The translations under genes and the position numbers were made by a program. Positions 7,157 to 14,385 of a stretch of DNA of 36,595 nt are shown one piece after another; position 1 is the stretch's first letter; each line of letters begins with the position of its first letter. Source of the DNA: a virus; the IMG/VR virus record IMGVR_UViG_3300031727_000003, positions 1-36,595 of that record, one strand, 5' to 3'. Below the pieces are notes generated by a model that did not search any database, was not told the origin of the DNA, and worked only from the letters and a program-made list of their open reading frames with translations.

Positions 7157-7838
7157 TGATATTCCTTCAATTATCAGAGGAGCACAGGACGATTATCGCA
7201 CTCTTTATTACAGCGAACCCATGGCAGCCCTTAAAGTTCCCGTCACCCTGCAATCCGGTTACGGTGTCTTGAAGTTGGGAACTGCTCTCGCGCTTAATAA
7301 ATCTGCCGCTGTTACTGGTGGACGCGATCAACTCGTTCCGTACAACCCCACGTCTTTTACCGGCGCTGAGAATCATCCCGGTAGAGCGTATCTCGTTGCA
7401 AATTCCGGCACGACCGACAGTTTTGTCTATGTCGCGATGGATGACAGCTACAAGTTCAAGGTGGGCGACGATCTTATCATCAACGACAATACGACGTCCG
7501 CAGAGAACAAAGGAGCGATCACAGCCATCGATCGGACGACTGAACTGCATCGGGCAAAAATCACGTTTACCACGGCTATTGGTGGAACTGCTTTTACCAC
7601 GGCTCGGTATGCGTATGTTTGCGTCGAGGCTGGTGACAACAGCAACGGTTATTCCGACTGCGTTGGTATTTTGGAAAAGTCGGTCGATACCGGCACCGGT
7701 GAACACGCGAAAGGTGCTGTGGCAACCCTGATCCTCGGTAATGCGGTCTTGTACGAGGGTCTTTTGACAAACATCGATAGTGCGGCAAAGACTGATTTGA
7801 GTGCCGCTTCTTTCGGTCAATACATGTATATGAAGTAA
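7152..7838 (+). CDS. Head decoration protein (lambda D-like)
   Basis: This protein of 228 residues is encoded directly before the major capsid protein, where lambda-type phages place the decoration gene. Decoration proteins bind the expanded capsid and stabilise it. The opening (GYGVLKLGTALALN) and the closing part (KGAVATLILGNAVLYEGLLT) match the pattern of D-like proteins, in which the start of the chain docks on the capsid and a charge/value strand precedes the end. The middle (about residues 75-150: VYVAMDDSYKFKVGDDLIIN, then AITAIDRTTELHRAKITF) is an extra beta-rich domain with a KVGDDLIIN turn. It resembles the extra domain in the capsid protein downstream. It is larger than lambda D (110 residues) because of this insertion. 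The SD is in the duplicated leader. Confidence 0.75.
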   Translation: MPDIPSIIRGAQDDYRTLYYSEPMAALKVPVTLQSGYGVLKLGTALALNKSAAVTGGRDQLVPYNPTSFTGAENHPGRAYLVANSGTTDSFVYVAMDDSYKFKVGDDLIINDNTTSAENKGAITAIDRTTELHRAKITFTTAIGGTAFTTARYAYVCVEAGDNSNGYSDCVGILEKSVDTGTGEHAKGAVATLILGNAVLYEGLLTNIDSAAKTDLSAASFGQYMYMK

Positions 7839-7841
7839 AAT

Positions 7842-7871
7842 CCATTTAGAAGGGAGGTGAAACAGTATGCC
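7842..7871 (+). repeat. Duplicated translation leader, copy 2
   Basis: This is the partner of 7127-7156 (29 of 30 bases identical; A to C two bases before the G of AGT ahead of the ATG). It provides the SD AGGGAGGTG for the major capsid gene. Confidence 0.8.
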
Positions 7872-9180
7872 CCGTGGAGCAAGTGAAATACCCATTCTAA
7901 GGTTGGAAGTTCTGCAGGACTTCATTACGAAGTTCAAGGCAGCTCCCAATCTGTTATTTTCGAACCTTTTTTCCGGCACACGAAATGCTGAGAGCGACAC
8001 GATCAAGTGGGAGTCTCAGAGAGGTGGTCGGGGAATGGTTCCGTTTGTACCGCCCGGTGCACCTGCACCGGTATCGGCGCCGCATGGGATTGCTCAACAT
8101 CAAGCGACTGCCGCTTACTGGAAAGAAAAGCGGTATTTTGATGAGGAATTTTTGAACAATCTTCGCAAGCCGGGTACTGACGCCACACATCAAACCGCAT
8201 TGGACACTCTTGCGGACAACTTGGCTGATCTCGTCAACAGGGCAAATCGGAGAAAAGAGTGGATGTTCTCCAATATGCTTTTGAACAACGGGTTCAGCTA
8301 TCAGGTCAAAGGTGGCTACACCGTCGATCTTGAATACGGTATACCTTCGGATCATCGGGTGTCGCTGACGTCCTCGTACTACTGGACCGATGGTGGGAGC
8401 AAGGACATTCTCGGTGACATCAAAGACGGTAAGCGTAAAATAGCCGAAGCAAACGGCGGCGTCGTCGATACCGCGATTTGTAACAGCGCGGTTCTTGACA
8501 TGATCGGTAAAGACAGTTCAATTCGAAGTCTTTTGCAGACCAATGCTTTTGGCAACGGTTCGCTCATGGCAAGCGCAGGTGTCAACAACCTCGCTCTCGT
8601 CAACGCGAAAGTTCTCGGAACGTTGCTGGATATTCCGAATTTCGTTATTTACGATGAGATGTATGAGGTCAAAGCCGAACTTACCGGTGGTGTTACCGGC
8701 GGGTCTACAACCTGGATCCAAGTGAACGATGCGTCTGATTTTGATGCCTACGAAAAACTCACCATCTGGGACAGAAGTGCCCCCGATACTTACGAGTCAC
8801 GTTACATCATTTCGGTCAATAAATTCACCAATCAGGTTCAGATCGAATACCCCTTCACCTACAGTTATGTTGCCGGAGAGGACTACGTCACGATGCAACG
8901 GTACTATGTGCCCAGTGACAAGTTCGTTATGATGGCTTCAACTGTTGAAGGTCAACCCATTGCTCGTTACATTCAAGCTCCTTTCGGTCTGGGTCGCCGA
9001 TGGGGTCTCTATACTGATCGAAAAGATGAGTGGGATCCTGAGGGTACTTGGATTCGTGTGCAAGACAAAGGTTTGCCCGTGTTGTATCACGTGGATGCGC
9101 TCTACACCATTGATGTAGCCGCGACCGCTGGTGAGTCTGCAACTACGACTTCCACCACGACCACGACCTCCGGTTCCTAA
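7867..9180 (+). CDS. Major capsid protein (lambda E-like) with Thr-rich C-terminal tag
   Basis: This 437-residue protein builds the capsid shell. The N-terminus (APNLLFSNLFSGTRNAESDT) and the following VPFVPPGAPAP segment, then KRYFDEEFLNNLRKPG, are characteristic of the phage capsid E family. An extra beta-rich segment at about residues 272-346 (WIQVNDASDFDAYEKLTIWD, later IEYPFTYSYVAGEDYVTM) interrupts the fold before YYVPSDKFVMM. It resembles the small insertion domains that decorate some capsid proteins. The chain ends with ATTTSTTTTTSGS, a tag shared with other virion proteins here. The gene has the duplicated strong leader, consistent with high expression. The order protease-scaffold, decoration, capsid is lambda-like. 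Confidence 0.9.
   Translation: MPRGASEIPILRLEVLQDFITKFKAAPNLLFSNLFSGTRNAESDTIKWESQRGGRGMVPFVPPGAPAPVSAPHGIAQHQATAAYWKEKRYFDEEFLNNLRKPGTDATHQTALDTLADNLADLVNRANRRKEWMFSNMLLNNGFSYQVKGGYTVDLEYGIPSDHRVSLTSSYYWTDGGSKDILGDIKDGKRKIAEANGGVVDTAICNSAVLDMIGKDSSIRSLLQTNAFGNGSLMASAGVNNLALVNAKVLGTLLDIPNFVIYDEMYEVKAELTGGVTGGSTTWIQVNDASDFDAYEKLTIWDRSAPDTYESRYIISVNKFTNQVQIEYPFTYSYVAGEDYVTMQRYYVPSDKFVMMASTVEGQPIARYIQAPFGLGRRWGLYTDRKDEWDPEGTWIRVQDKGLPVLYHVDALYTIDVAATAGESATTTSTTTTTSGS
9142..9180 (+). repeat. Thr-rich tag coding sequence (capsid protein)
   Basis: ACN/TCC codons encode TTTSTTTTTSGS at the end of the major capsid gene. The codons are mixed (ACT, ACG, ACC), so it is not a simple DNA triplet repeat. 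Similar tags end genes at 10662, 13877 and 24431 and the spike modules at 29333 and 30575. Confidence 0.85.
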
Positions 9181-9199
9181 TTTAAAGGAGGAATAATCG

Positions 9200-9538
9200 A
9201 TGAGAATCGAACAAGTCAAATTACTACGGACTTTGAAATCTGGCAAACGCGTGTGGGTAGAGGGATCTTATTTTCCGAACGATGAGTACCCCTCTATCCC
9301 ACATGAAATTCTAATGGAAATAAAAAACGGCACTGGAACAGTCGAAGTCTTAAAGCAGAGTGCGGAGATCGAGGTTCCAAGTGACGGAACAGAAACCACT
9401 TCAACGAGTGTTGACGTAGAAACGTTCGACGCGGGGAGAGCTCCGCTCGAAAAAGCCCTGCAAGAAGAAAAACGGCAAATCGAAGCCGAAGAGATACCCA
9501 CTAAGCCCAAGAGAAAGTCGAAACTTGTCAGGAGATAA
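9200..9538 (+). CDS. Small head/neck protein, unknown
   Basis: This 112-residue protein has SD AAAGGAGG at 9184-9191, 8 bases before the ATG. The first 55 residues (VKLLRTLKSGKRVWVEGSYF, later IKNGTGTVEVLK) look like a small beta-barrel. Short proteins of this kind often follow the capsid gene. The C-terminal half is acidic and then very basic (KPKRKSKLVRR), which could contact DNA. It carries a Thr/Ser cluster (TETTSTSVDV) in the middle but no terminal Thr tag. Its role is unknown; I infer a virion or head-completion function from position only. Confidence 0.7.
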   Translation: MRIEQVKLLRTLKSGKRVWVEGSYFPNDEYPSIPHEILMEIKNGTGTVEVLKQSAEIEVPSDGTETTSTSVDVETFDAGRAPLEKALQEEKRQIEAEEIPTKPKRKSKLVRR

Positions 9539-9541
9539 GAG

Positions 9542-9994
9542 ATGACCAAGCAACAACTGATGGCTCGACTGATTGAGGAAGTCAAGGGTTTATCGCAGTA
9601 TTTGACTACCGACGATTACGAAAATGCTTCGGATGATGCGATAAACGAGTTTGACGCTTCTTTTCCTGTCAGCGGGCAATTGGTTGAATACTGGGTTAAA
9701 AAACGTGCGAAGAGGCACTTGTTCTATTATCTTTTGACCGAGAGCGCCCATAAGTTCAAATTCGAGCAAATCAACCTGCAACACAGGTTCGATCATTATA
9801 GCAAACTGATAGAGATAGAGGACAAACAGTTCGAGAGTTTTATGGAAGAACGTCCTGATCTGTTTGCTGGCGTCGATAGTTATAAAGTGTTCGGTACGAA
9901 GATTGACGCGGGCTTTGCGTACTCTGAGTACGGAAGAGATATAACTTACGACGATGACCAAAAGGTAGCGTTTGATCCCAAAGAGAGTGATTAA
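9542..9994 (+). CDS. Head-tail connector / adaptor (probable)
   Basis: This 150-residue, largely helical protein starts just after the previous stop with GGAG upstream. The layout (short N-terminal helix, DDAINEFDASFP loop, then long helices with WVKKRAKRHLFYYLL) fits the adaptor proteins that bind the portal ring, such as the gp6/gp15-type connectors. That assignment uses gene position between capsid and neck genes and general fold features; no diagnostic motif is visible. Its stop codon overlaps the next start (TAATG). Confidence 0.55.
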   Translation: MTKQQLMARLIEEVKGLSQYLTTDDYENASDDAINEFDASFPVSGQLVEYWVKKRAKRHLFYYLLTESAHKFKFEQINLQHRFDHYSKLIEIEDKQFESFMEERPDLFAGVDSYKVFGTKIDAGFAYSEYGRDITYDDDQKVAFDPKESD

Positions 9995-10662
9995 TGAGCA
10001 TCGGCCCTGACATTGAAGAAGTCTTGGACGAAGTGGGGACTTCGTATACGATTCTTCGTGACAGCGGAAACGTTACGGGAGAAAAGACCTATTACAAAAC
10101 GAACAGTCAGGTAACAAAACCGTTTATCAGGGAATTCTTTCTCGAAGCGTGGTTCCGATACAGTACACAGGCTATCGGAGGGGACTACATACGGTTCGAT
10201 AAAACTGGGGACATTTTTCTGCTCATGAACAAGTCTCCCCAGATGTTTGAGGATTCAATCATCAAATACGATGTTGTCCTTTACAAGTGCAACGTCGTGA
10301 TTGATATTCTCAGACCTGTAGAATCTGATGGTTGGGATGCAAACTACCAAAAATTAACATCGTGGCAATACATAGCAGAGAGTCAGCCCGCGCTTATTAC
10401 GACTCCCCTTTACGGGCACGACCTTGCCACTGATGAGGAATTAGGGTACTTAGGACTCGAAGTACACGAACTTTACCTTCCTGAATCACTGGGCGTTCAA
10501 GTTCTTGATCGTATTCGGCTCAATCTCTCAGACTATTATCGTGTTGAAACGATAAAACCGAGACGTTACGCTAACGTCAACGTTATCGAAATCGGTGAGG
10601 ACACGAGGGCTGCTCAGTCGACCACCACGACTTCGTCTTCGACTACAACGACTACGGTGTAG
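9994..10662 (+). CDS. Neck protein (head closure-like) with Thr-rich C-terminal tag
   Basis: This 222-residue protein begins at the TAATG overlap. The sequence is mostly beta (EYLYKCNVVIDIL-like strands: IIKYDVVLYKCNVVIDIL; LGVQVLDRIRLNLSDYYRVE), consistent with a head-closure or stopper protein sitting below the adaptor. VLDRIRLNLSDYYRVETIKP near the end is the kind of beta-barrel strand pair found in head-closure proteins that measure a position or bind a ring neighbour. The final 14 residues (STTTTSSSTTTTTV) are the Thr/Ser tag also seen on capsid and tail proteins. The specific role is inferred from position. Confidence 0.6.
   Translation: MSIGPDIEEVLDEVGTSYTILRDSGNVTGEKTYYKTNSQVTKPFIREFFLEAWFRYSTQAIGGDYIRFDKTGDIFLLMNKSPQMFEDSIIKYDVVLYKCNVVIDILRPVESDGWDANYQKLTSWQYIAESQPALITTPLYGHDLATDEELGYLGLEVHELYLPESLGVQVLDRIRLNLSDYYRVETIKPRRYANVNVIEIGEDTRAAQSTTTTSSSTTTTTV
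10621..10662 (+). repeat. Thr-rich tag coding sequence (neck protein)
   Basis: Encodes TTTTSSSTTTTTV at the end of the neck gene. Codon choice differs from the other tags, so recent copying of DNA is not obvious. Confidence 0.8.
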
Positions 10663-10663
10663 T

Positions 10664-11071
10664 ATGTTGATGGATTTGTTCATTGTGCCTCGAAAGGCAC
10701 AAATTGATGAATCAAAGGGCGACCGCGCAATCAGAAGCGTTGCGTCGATTTTAAAGGCTGCTCATTTGGCTCGCAGTTGGGAACAGATCAACAACACGCC
10801 CAAACAGTCGATTTATTACTCGGTTGTCTTTGATAACGAATGGTTCGATTCCCGTCTGGTATTAGACTTGAACGCGTTTCTGGTTTATTCTGTCGGGATC
10901 GACATGTTCTCCCTTTTCAGAGTCAACGGCGAAGGCGAAGTGTCATACCAACCTCGAGTTTTCAACAGCAGTTTGAAACTCAATCCTGACATTAAAAGCC
11001 AACCTTTGCCGTTTAATCACAAAACGATCACGTTTGAAAAGATACTCGGCGGGTGGCTCTACTTTGATTAA
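10664..11071 (+). CDS. Neck/tail-completion region protein, unknown
   Basis: The open frame reaches back to 10595, but the upstream codons overlap the Thr-tag of the preceding gene and encode an Arg-rich shadow (RLRLRLQRLR). The ATG at 10664, one base after the upstream stop, is the likely start (ATG at 10670 is an alternative). It encodes 135 residues (MLMDLFIVPRKAQIDESKGD) with alternating hydrophobic strands (SIYYSVVFDNEWFDSRLVLD, later FLVYSVGIDMFSLFRV). No SD is evident, so translation may be coupled to the upstream gene. I do not recognise a family; a neck or tail-completion role is inferred from position. Confidence 0.65.
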   Translation: MLMDLFIVPRKAQIDESKGDRAIRSVASILKAAHLARSWEQINNTPKQSIYYSVVFDNEWFDSRLVLDLNAFLVYSVGIDMFSLFRVNGEGEVSYQPRVFNSSLKLNPDIKSQPLPFNHKTITFEKILGGWLYFD

Positions 11072-11609
11072 CCTCGAAATAGTATTTGATCGTTCTGATA
11101 TAAGCCGTTATCTTCGGGCGTTGAAGCGCATCGAACGTGCGGTCAATCGCGAGAAGGTTGAATTGCCCTACCGTTGCGCGGTCGACTACGTCAATCTTTT
11201 ACGGTATAATATCATGACGCAGAAGGGGATGGGAAGTTACCCTCCTTACAATCCAAGGTATGAGAGTTGGAAGTCACAGTACTTCGCGACTACCGGATTT
11301 TGGGTCATGAGAGGTTCAATCATCAATTCGTTGACTGTGTATCGGGCTGGTCATGTTCAAAGATGGGTAGGGGGTTTACCTCCTAATGCTGGTTCAGTTC
11401 CGGGCAGTTCTTGGTTCGGTCCCCCGGGCACTGGCAGACCCAAGTCTATAAACATGTACGCGTATGTAAACGAGTACGGTGGAAATTACGGCGGTGCGTA
11501 TCATCCACCGAGACCGATTTTCAGACCGACTAAGATCGAATATCAGCGTAGCGGCTTTGGTAAGCGTGTCAAAGAGTCGAAAGATTTGATTGGAAGGAGT
11601 TGGCAGTAA
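11064..11609 (+). CDS. Tail-completion / minor tail protein (HK97 gp10-like position)
   Basis: The frame opens at a TTG at 11034, but the TTG at 11064, preceded by GGCGGGTGG and overlapping the previous stop, gives a natural start (INLEIVFDRSDISRYLRALK). It encodes about 181 residues. The N-terminal helix pair (RYLRALKRIERAVNREKVEL) followed by LLRYNIMTQKG and the C-terminal PPRPIFRPTKIEY motif (proline-arginine then final helix) recall HK97 gp10-like tail-completion proteins. In that family a PxRPF-like motif precedes the last helix. The middle Gly/Pro-rich stretch (SVPGSSWFGPPGTGRPKSIN) is an extra loop. The position before the tail terminator supports the call. Confidence 0.65.
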   Translation: MINLEIVFDRSDISRYLRALKRIERAVNREKVELPYRCAVDYVNLLRYNIMTQKGMGSYPPYNPRYESWKSQYFATTGFWVMRGSIINSLTVYRAGHVQRWVGGLPPNAGSVPGSSWFGPPGTGRPKSINMYAYVNEYGGNYGGAYHPPRPIFRPTKIEYQRSGFGKRVKESKDLIGRSWQ

Positions 11610-12001
11610 TGGAAGAACCCGTCAGTTTCAATCCCGAACATACTCCAGAAGACCTAATCGAGGCTATCGACAGAAAGTATGAGGAGTTAAAGGGGAAGGA
11701 AGATCGCGTCAGTTTGAAATGGGGGCACTTCTCTCGTGGAATGAATATGGAAATCAGAAACTATCTCGTTGAACTGCCTGAACATTCACAGATACGCGAG
11801 CGGTACTTATACGTCCAACTTTATTGGACTGCGAGAAGTCGTCTCCTTGATCTTCATAAGGGGCATAAACTCCTATCTCGCGGCAGAATCAAACGCGAGA
11901 CAAAACTGGCAAAAGACCTCAAAAGCATGATTCTAACGGGCAAATTTTTGAAACCCGTTTCTCAGGACGAGCAGATCGCGTCGTTTTTGAAAAGAGCTTA
12001 A
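11609..12001 (+). CDS. Small helical protein of the neck region, unknown
   Basis: GGAAGGAG at 11592-11599 and the TAATG overlap support the ATG at 11609 rather than the in-frame TTG at 11600. The 130-residue product (MEEPVSFNPEHTPEDLIEAI) is predicted mostly helical and strongly basic in its second half (KGHKLLSRGRIKRETKLAKD). No family is recognised. It is tightly packed between tail-completion genes, so it is probably co-translated with them. Confidence 0.7.
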   Translation: MEEPVSFNPEHTPEDLIEAIDRKYEELKGKEDRVSLKWGHFSRGMNMEIRNYLVELPEHSQIRERYLYVQLYWTARSRLLDLHKGHKLLSRGRIKRETKLAKDLKSMILTGKFLKPVSQDEQIASFLKRA

Positions 12002-12002
12002 T

Positions 12003-12215
12003 ATGGACATATTGGAAGTATACCCAAAAGATTGGCATGTTCGTCTCGAATTAACGCTTACAGAGATCACGATGCTCCTTGATTTTTTGGACAAATGCGA
12101 GTTTCAGGGAGACTTGACTGATAAACGGTACGCTCAGGCAAAAGAGTATGTGACTGGAGATTTTTTTCCCAAACTCGACAAACTGTTTGAGGAAATGGTT
12201 AGAAGGAGCGGGTAA
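12003..12215 (+). CDS. Small unknown protein (70 aa)
   Basis: A 70-residue frame starts one base after the previous stop and overlaps the next ATG by one base. The protein is helical and amphipathic (LTLTEITMLLDFLDKCEF). The tight overlaps on both sides are the best sign that it is real. There is no recognisable domain and only a weak SD. Confidence 0.6.
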   Translation: MDILEVYPKDWHVRLELTLTEITMLLDFLDKCEFQGDLTDKRYAQAKEYVTGDFFPKLDKLFEEMVRRSG

Positions 12216-12688
12216 TGGCACTCGACGCTACAGCACGAGAGACCAATTTTAAGGACAGTATCAAGAAGTACATCGTTGACAATATGTGGACGATTGAGAA
12301 AGTCCCAGTCAGTTTCGATCCCGCGCTCGCTAATCCCAAAATTCCCAATAACTACCAACTGACAACTTGGATCAATGTTCGTTTTGGTGATCTGTATCGG
12401 GATGATTTGAGTCGTGCGAACATAGAAATCCGATGTTGTACGCGACAAGATAACGAAGGTTACAAACTCGCTCAACTGACCGATAAAGTTTTGGGTTACT
12501 TTACGACGACTTCCGGTGATGGCATAAAGCGCATTACATTTTACCGCAGTTATCCGTCACCGACACCTTGGCAAGTCATCGGGGGCATTGTCGTGCAGGA
12601 CGTCATCGAGTCCGGTGTTTATAAAGCCGAAGACGAGACGAATTACAAGGTTATCAACATCGTGCTGAGATTCGCCAGCAAGATTTAG
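12215..12688 (+). CDS. Tail terminator protein (probable)
   Basis: This 157-residue protein is encoded last before the tail tube region, the usual position of tail terminators (lambda gpU, HK97-type). They cap the tube and join it to the head. The alternating strands and helices (KYIVDNMWTIEKVPVSFDPA; WINVRFGDLYRDDLSRANIE; QLTDKVLGYFTTTSGDGIKR; YKVINIVLRF) fit the alpha/beta fold of that family. GGAG upstream (AGAAGGAGCGGGTA) serves the ATG at 12215. No single motif proves it. A 254-base gap follows, so it is likely the end of a transcription unit. Confidence 0.65.
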   Translation: MALDATARETNFKDSIKKYIVDNMWTIEKVPVSFDPALANPKIPNNYQLTTWINVRFGDLYRDDLSRANIEIRCCTRQDNEGYKLAQLTDKVLGYFTTTSGDGIKRITFYRSYPSPTPWQVIGGIVVQDVIESGVYKAEDETNYKVINIVLRFASKI

Positions 12689-12693
12689 GAAGA

Positions 12694-12717
12694 ACCGGTA
12701 AAGAAAACGTTACTGGT
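12694..12717 (+). terminator. Weak terminator-like hairpin after the tail terminator gene
   Basis: ACCGGTAA (12694-12701) pairs with TTACTGGT (12710-12717), allowing one G-U pair, with an 8-base loop. It begins 5 bases after the stop codon. Only a scattered T stretch (TTAATTTTA) follows, so it is a weak or non-classical terminator. Confidence 0.35.
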
Positions 12718-12794
12718 GCACTTAATTTTAGAACGTCTAACCATTTTATTTTCTTCGATAGTTTTGGTTTAGGAGTATCTTACACTGACAAAAA

Positions 12795-12834
12795 CGTTAA
12801 CGATTTTTACCAAAAATCGCGATTATCGTTAACG
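12795..12834. promoter_or_regulatory. Inverted repeat containing two CGTTAACG palindromes
   Basis: CGTTAACGAT (12795-12804) and ATCGTTAACG (12825-12834) are perfect inverted repeats 20 bases apart, each itself containing the CGTTAACG palindrome seen at the terminase promoter. An alternative inner stem CGATTTTT/AAAAATCG with a 3-base loop lies between them. This looks like a paired operator; it could also fold in RNA. Confidence 0.55.
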
Positions 12835-12842
12835 GTAACTTT

Positions 12843-12868
12843 TTTGAGCGTCATCAAAAACGCTCAGA
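12843..12868 (+). promoter_or_regulatory. Hairpin in the 12.8 kb gap
   Basis: GAGCGT (12846-12851) pairs with ACGCTC (12860-12865) around an 8-base loop; the stem extends with a T-A, a G-U and another T-A pair to 12843-12868. A T-run precedes it and an A-run lies in its loop. No T-run follows, so on the + strand it is not a standard terminator; on the - strand an A/T tract follows. Confidence 0.4.
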
Positions 12869-12880
12869 TTCGAAAAGCAC

Positions 12881-12913
12881 AGCGCCTCAGGCGCTCAAAT
12901 TTGAGACTTTTTT
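12881..12913 (+). terminator. GC hairpin followed by T-run, possible terminator
   Basis: AGCGCC/GGCGCT form a 6-bp GC-rich stem with a TCA loop (12881-12895). A run of six Ts begins at 12908, 12 bases after the stem; between them lies the palindrome CTCAAATTTGAG. The long spacing makes it a weak intrinsic terminator candidate. It lies about 30 bases before the zinc-ribbon gene. Confidence 0.35.
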
Positions 12914-12942
12914 AAAAACGAATATCAGAGCATAGGTAATTA

Positions 12943-13239
12943 ATGTCACGCTCGAAAAAGACGTTCTATAAATGCGGCAAATGCGGAAAGACGCTGATCG
13001 AACGCAGACCAAGTGGCATGTGGTATTTCATCTTTGGCAGGAACAAAAAGTTCATCCCTGTCGAAATGCACATTCACGGCAACGTCAAGATGCGTTGTTT
13101 ACGTCGCTCTTGCAGGAAAGCAAACCCGACATATTGGAACATCTTCAACTTTTTTCCACAACCAATGGAAACAATCGACGATTTGGTCGAATCTCTACCG
13201 GCTAACATTGATTCTAATACGAAAGGAGGTGAGGACTAA
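12943..13239 (+). CDS. Small zinc-ribbon-like protein
   Basis: This 98-residue basic protein has CGKC at about residues 11-14 and CLRRSC at about 52-57, giving a CxxC...CxxxxC arrangement suitable for one zinc ion. The pattern resembles, loosely, Com-like phage zinc fingers that bind mRNA, although the second pair has four rather than two residues between the Cys. The C-terminal part (ANPTYWNIFNFFPQPMETID) is aromatic and then acidic. It is inserted between the tail terminator and tail tube genes, preceded by a structured gap and ending in a TAATG overlap with the tube gene. It may be a regulator or an inserted accessory gene (moron). The longer overlapping frames at this locus look like shadows. 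Confidence 0.65.
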   Translation: MSRSKKTFYKCGKCGKTLIERRPSGMWYFIFGRNKKFIPVEMHIHGNVKMRCLRRSCRKANPTYWNIFNFFPQPMETIDDLVESLPANIDSNTKGGED

Positions 13240-13877
13240 TGCCGAGAACTGGACCTACCACAAAAGACGCAACCACAGTCCCTTTGGGGCTTGCTCAAAT
13301 CAGAATTGGTTCGTCTGCTACTTATATCGGACAAGTTAGACCGATATTAAATTCCACCGATTCTATCGGTGCCCTCGCGAATACCAAGCTCACGCTGAAT
13401 CAGGAGTTTTATAAACTCGAATCGGGGTATCCCATGCTTGAGGATGCCGTTTTCCCCCTTCGGGAGTCGGCGATGCTTGAATGTTCGTTCAAAGAGTTGA
13501 CGCCCGCTAACATGGCGTTGGCTAAAGGTCTTGACCCTTCTGGTGCAGAGTATTCTGCTGCCCACAGTGGGACAATATCTTTGGGTGGTTTGCAGACACC
13601 CGCGTATGTCAGAATGGAAGCGGTTTACACCTTTCCTGATGGCACGAACACGATGACCATAATCTTCCCGCGAGCGCAAGTTTTGTCTGCGCCCGAAGTT
13701 GACTTTCAAATGGAAGAAATTGCCGCAGTTCCTATCTCTATCGAAGCGAAACGTGCAGATAGTGAAATGGCTGGTGGACACCCCGGTTGGGATGACAAAC
13801 CCCTTGGGAGACTCTACTGGGATGACGGTCAAGGAACTATGACGACAACCTCTACCACGACAACGACGACCGCTTAA
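13239..13877 (+). CDS. Major tail tube protein with Thr-rich C-terminal tag
   Basis: This 212-residue protein would polymerise into the tail tube. GGAGGTG at 13225-13231 is the SD, and the ATG overlaps the upstream stop. The order (terminator, tube, frameshifting chaperone, tape measure) supports the call. Its sequence is beta-rich, with a tube-like pattern of a long N-terminal arm (TTVPLGLAQIRIGSSATYIG), the core (MLECSFKELTPANMALAKGL) and a barrel strand (YVRMEAVYTFPDGTNTMTII) followed by PRAQVLSAPEVDFQ. The end is GTMTTTSTTTTTTA, the Thr tag. No sheath gene follows, so the tail is non-contractile. Confidence 0.85.
   Translation: MPRTGPTTKDATTVPLGLAQIRIGSSATYIGQVRPILNSTDSIGALANTKLTLNQEFYKLESGYPMLEDAVFPLRESAMLECSFKELTPANMALAKGLDPSGAEYSAAHSGTISLGGLQTPAYVRMEAVYTFPDGTNTMTIIFPRAQVLSAPEVDFQMEEIAAVPISIEAKRADSEMAGGHPGWDDKPLGRLYWDDGQGTMTTTSTTTTTTA
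13839..13877 (+). repeat. Thr-rich tag coding sequence (tail tube)
   Basis: Encodes MTTTSTTTTTTA at the C-terminus of the tail tube protein. Its end (ACGACCGCTTA then A) closely matches the end of the fibre gene tag at 24402-24431 (ACGACCGCTTA then G), suggesting that these two may share an origin at DNA level. Confidence 0.85.
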
Positions 13878-13899
13878 TCGGGAGTCTGAGGAGATAAAA

Positions 13900-14385
13900 A
13901 TGCCGGATGAGGACATGAAAAAACTTAATCCCCAGATTGCGAGTGTTTTAGTCGGCACTCGCAATCTGAGGAAGATTAATATTTATCCGCTTTCCGTTGG
14001 TGACCAACTTTCCATGACAAGTGTTATTACCGAAGCACTCGAATCTTTTAGGAACGCAGACGATGACGAGGAAATGGCAGGTGTCGTCATCGCTCTGTTA
14101 CAAAAGAACCTGCCGATGATTTTAGAATTTGTAACCGACTCAGATAAGGAGACGCCAGAAGAACTTTTGAAGGACATAACAAACACTCAGGTTCTCGATA
14201 TTGCACAAATCGTCTATGAACAAAACTACGCAGGGTTTTTAAAAAAAGCCAAGAGCCTCTTCGAGAGCGTGATGAAGAAAGCGGAAAGTTTACCAGTTTC
14301 GAAGAGGCCGTCACAGCCGTCTGTCAAATCTACGGATACAGACTCGAAGACATCTACCGAAGACGATTCAAAGATGGTGGATTAA
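13900..14385 (+). CDS. Tail assembly chaperone, short form (lambda G-like)
   Basis: This is the 161-residue zero-frame product. GAGGAG upstream serves the ATG at 13900. The chaperone, with its longer frameshifted form, binds the tape measure and tube subunits during tail assembly and is absent from the finished virion. The middle is helical and acidic (ALESFRNADDDEEMAGVVIA, LLKDITNTQVLDIAQIVYEQ). A slippery sequence at 14238-14247 interrupts it at codon 113-116, and the last 40 residues (Ser/Thr/Lys-rich) look like an unstructured tail. The position between the tube and the tape measure is diagnostic. Confidence 0.85.
   Translation: MPDEDMKKLNPQIASVLVGTRNLRKINIYPLSVGDQLSMTSVITEALESFRNADDDEEMAGVVIALLQKNLPMILEFVTDSDKETPEELLKDITNTQVLDIAQIVYEQNYAGFLKKAKSLFESVMKKAESLPVSKRPSQPSVKSTDTDSKTSTEDDSKMVD

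Larger units (their letters stand above)
12689..12942. other. Non-coding AT-rich gap with several inverted repeats
   Basis: The 254 bases between the tail terminator and the zinc-ribbon gene form the largest gap in the window. They contain a hairpin at 12694-12717, a palindrome pair at 12795-12834, a hairpin at 12843-12868, and a GC hairpin with a T-run at 12881-12913. No believable ORF is present. This concentration of structure is unusual for a dense tail operon and suggests a regulatory or inserted element. Confidence 0.7.

Noticed and set aside
12972-13339. Two + strand frames overlapping the zinc-ribbon gene
   Set aside because: The frame at 12943 has the CxxC pattern, a sensible start and a TAATG junction with the tube gene; the others are out-of-frame shadows.
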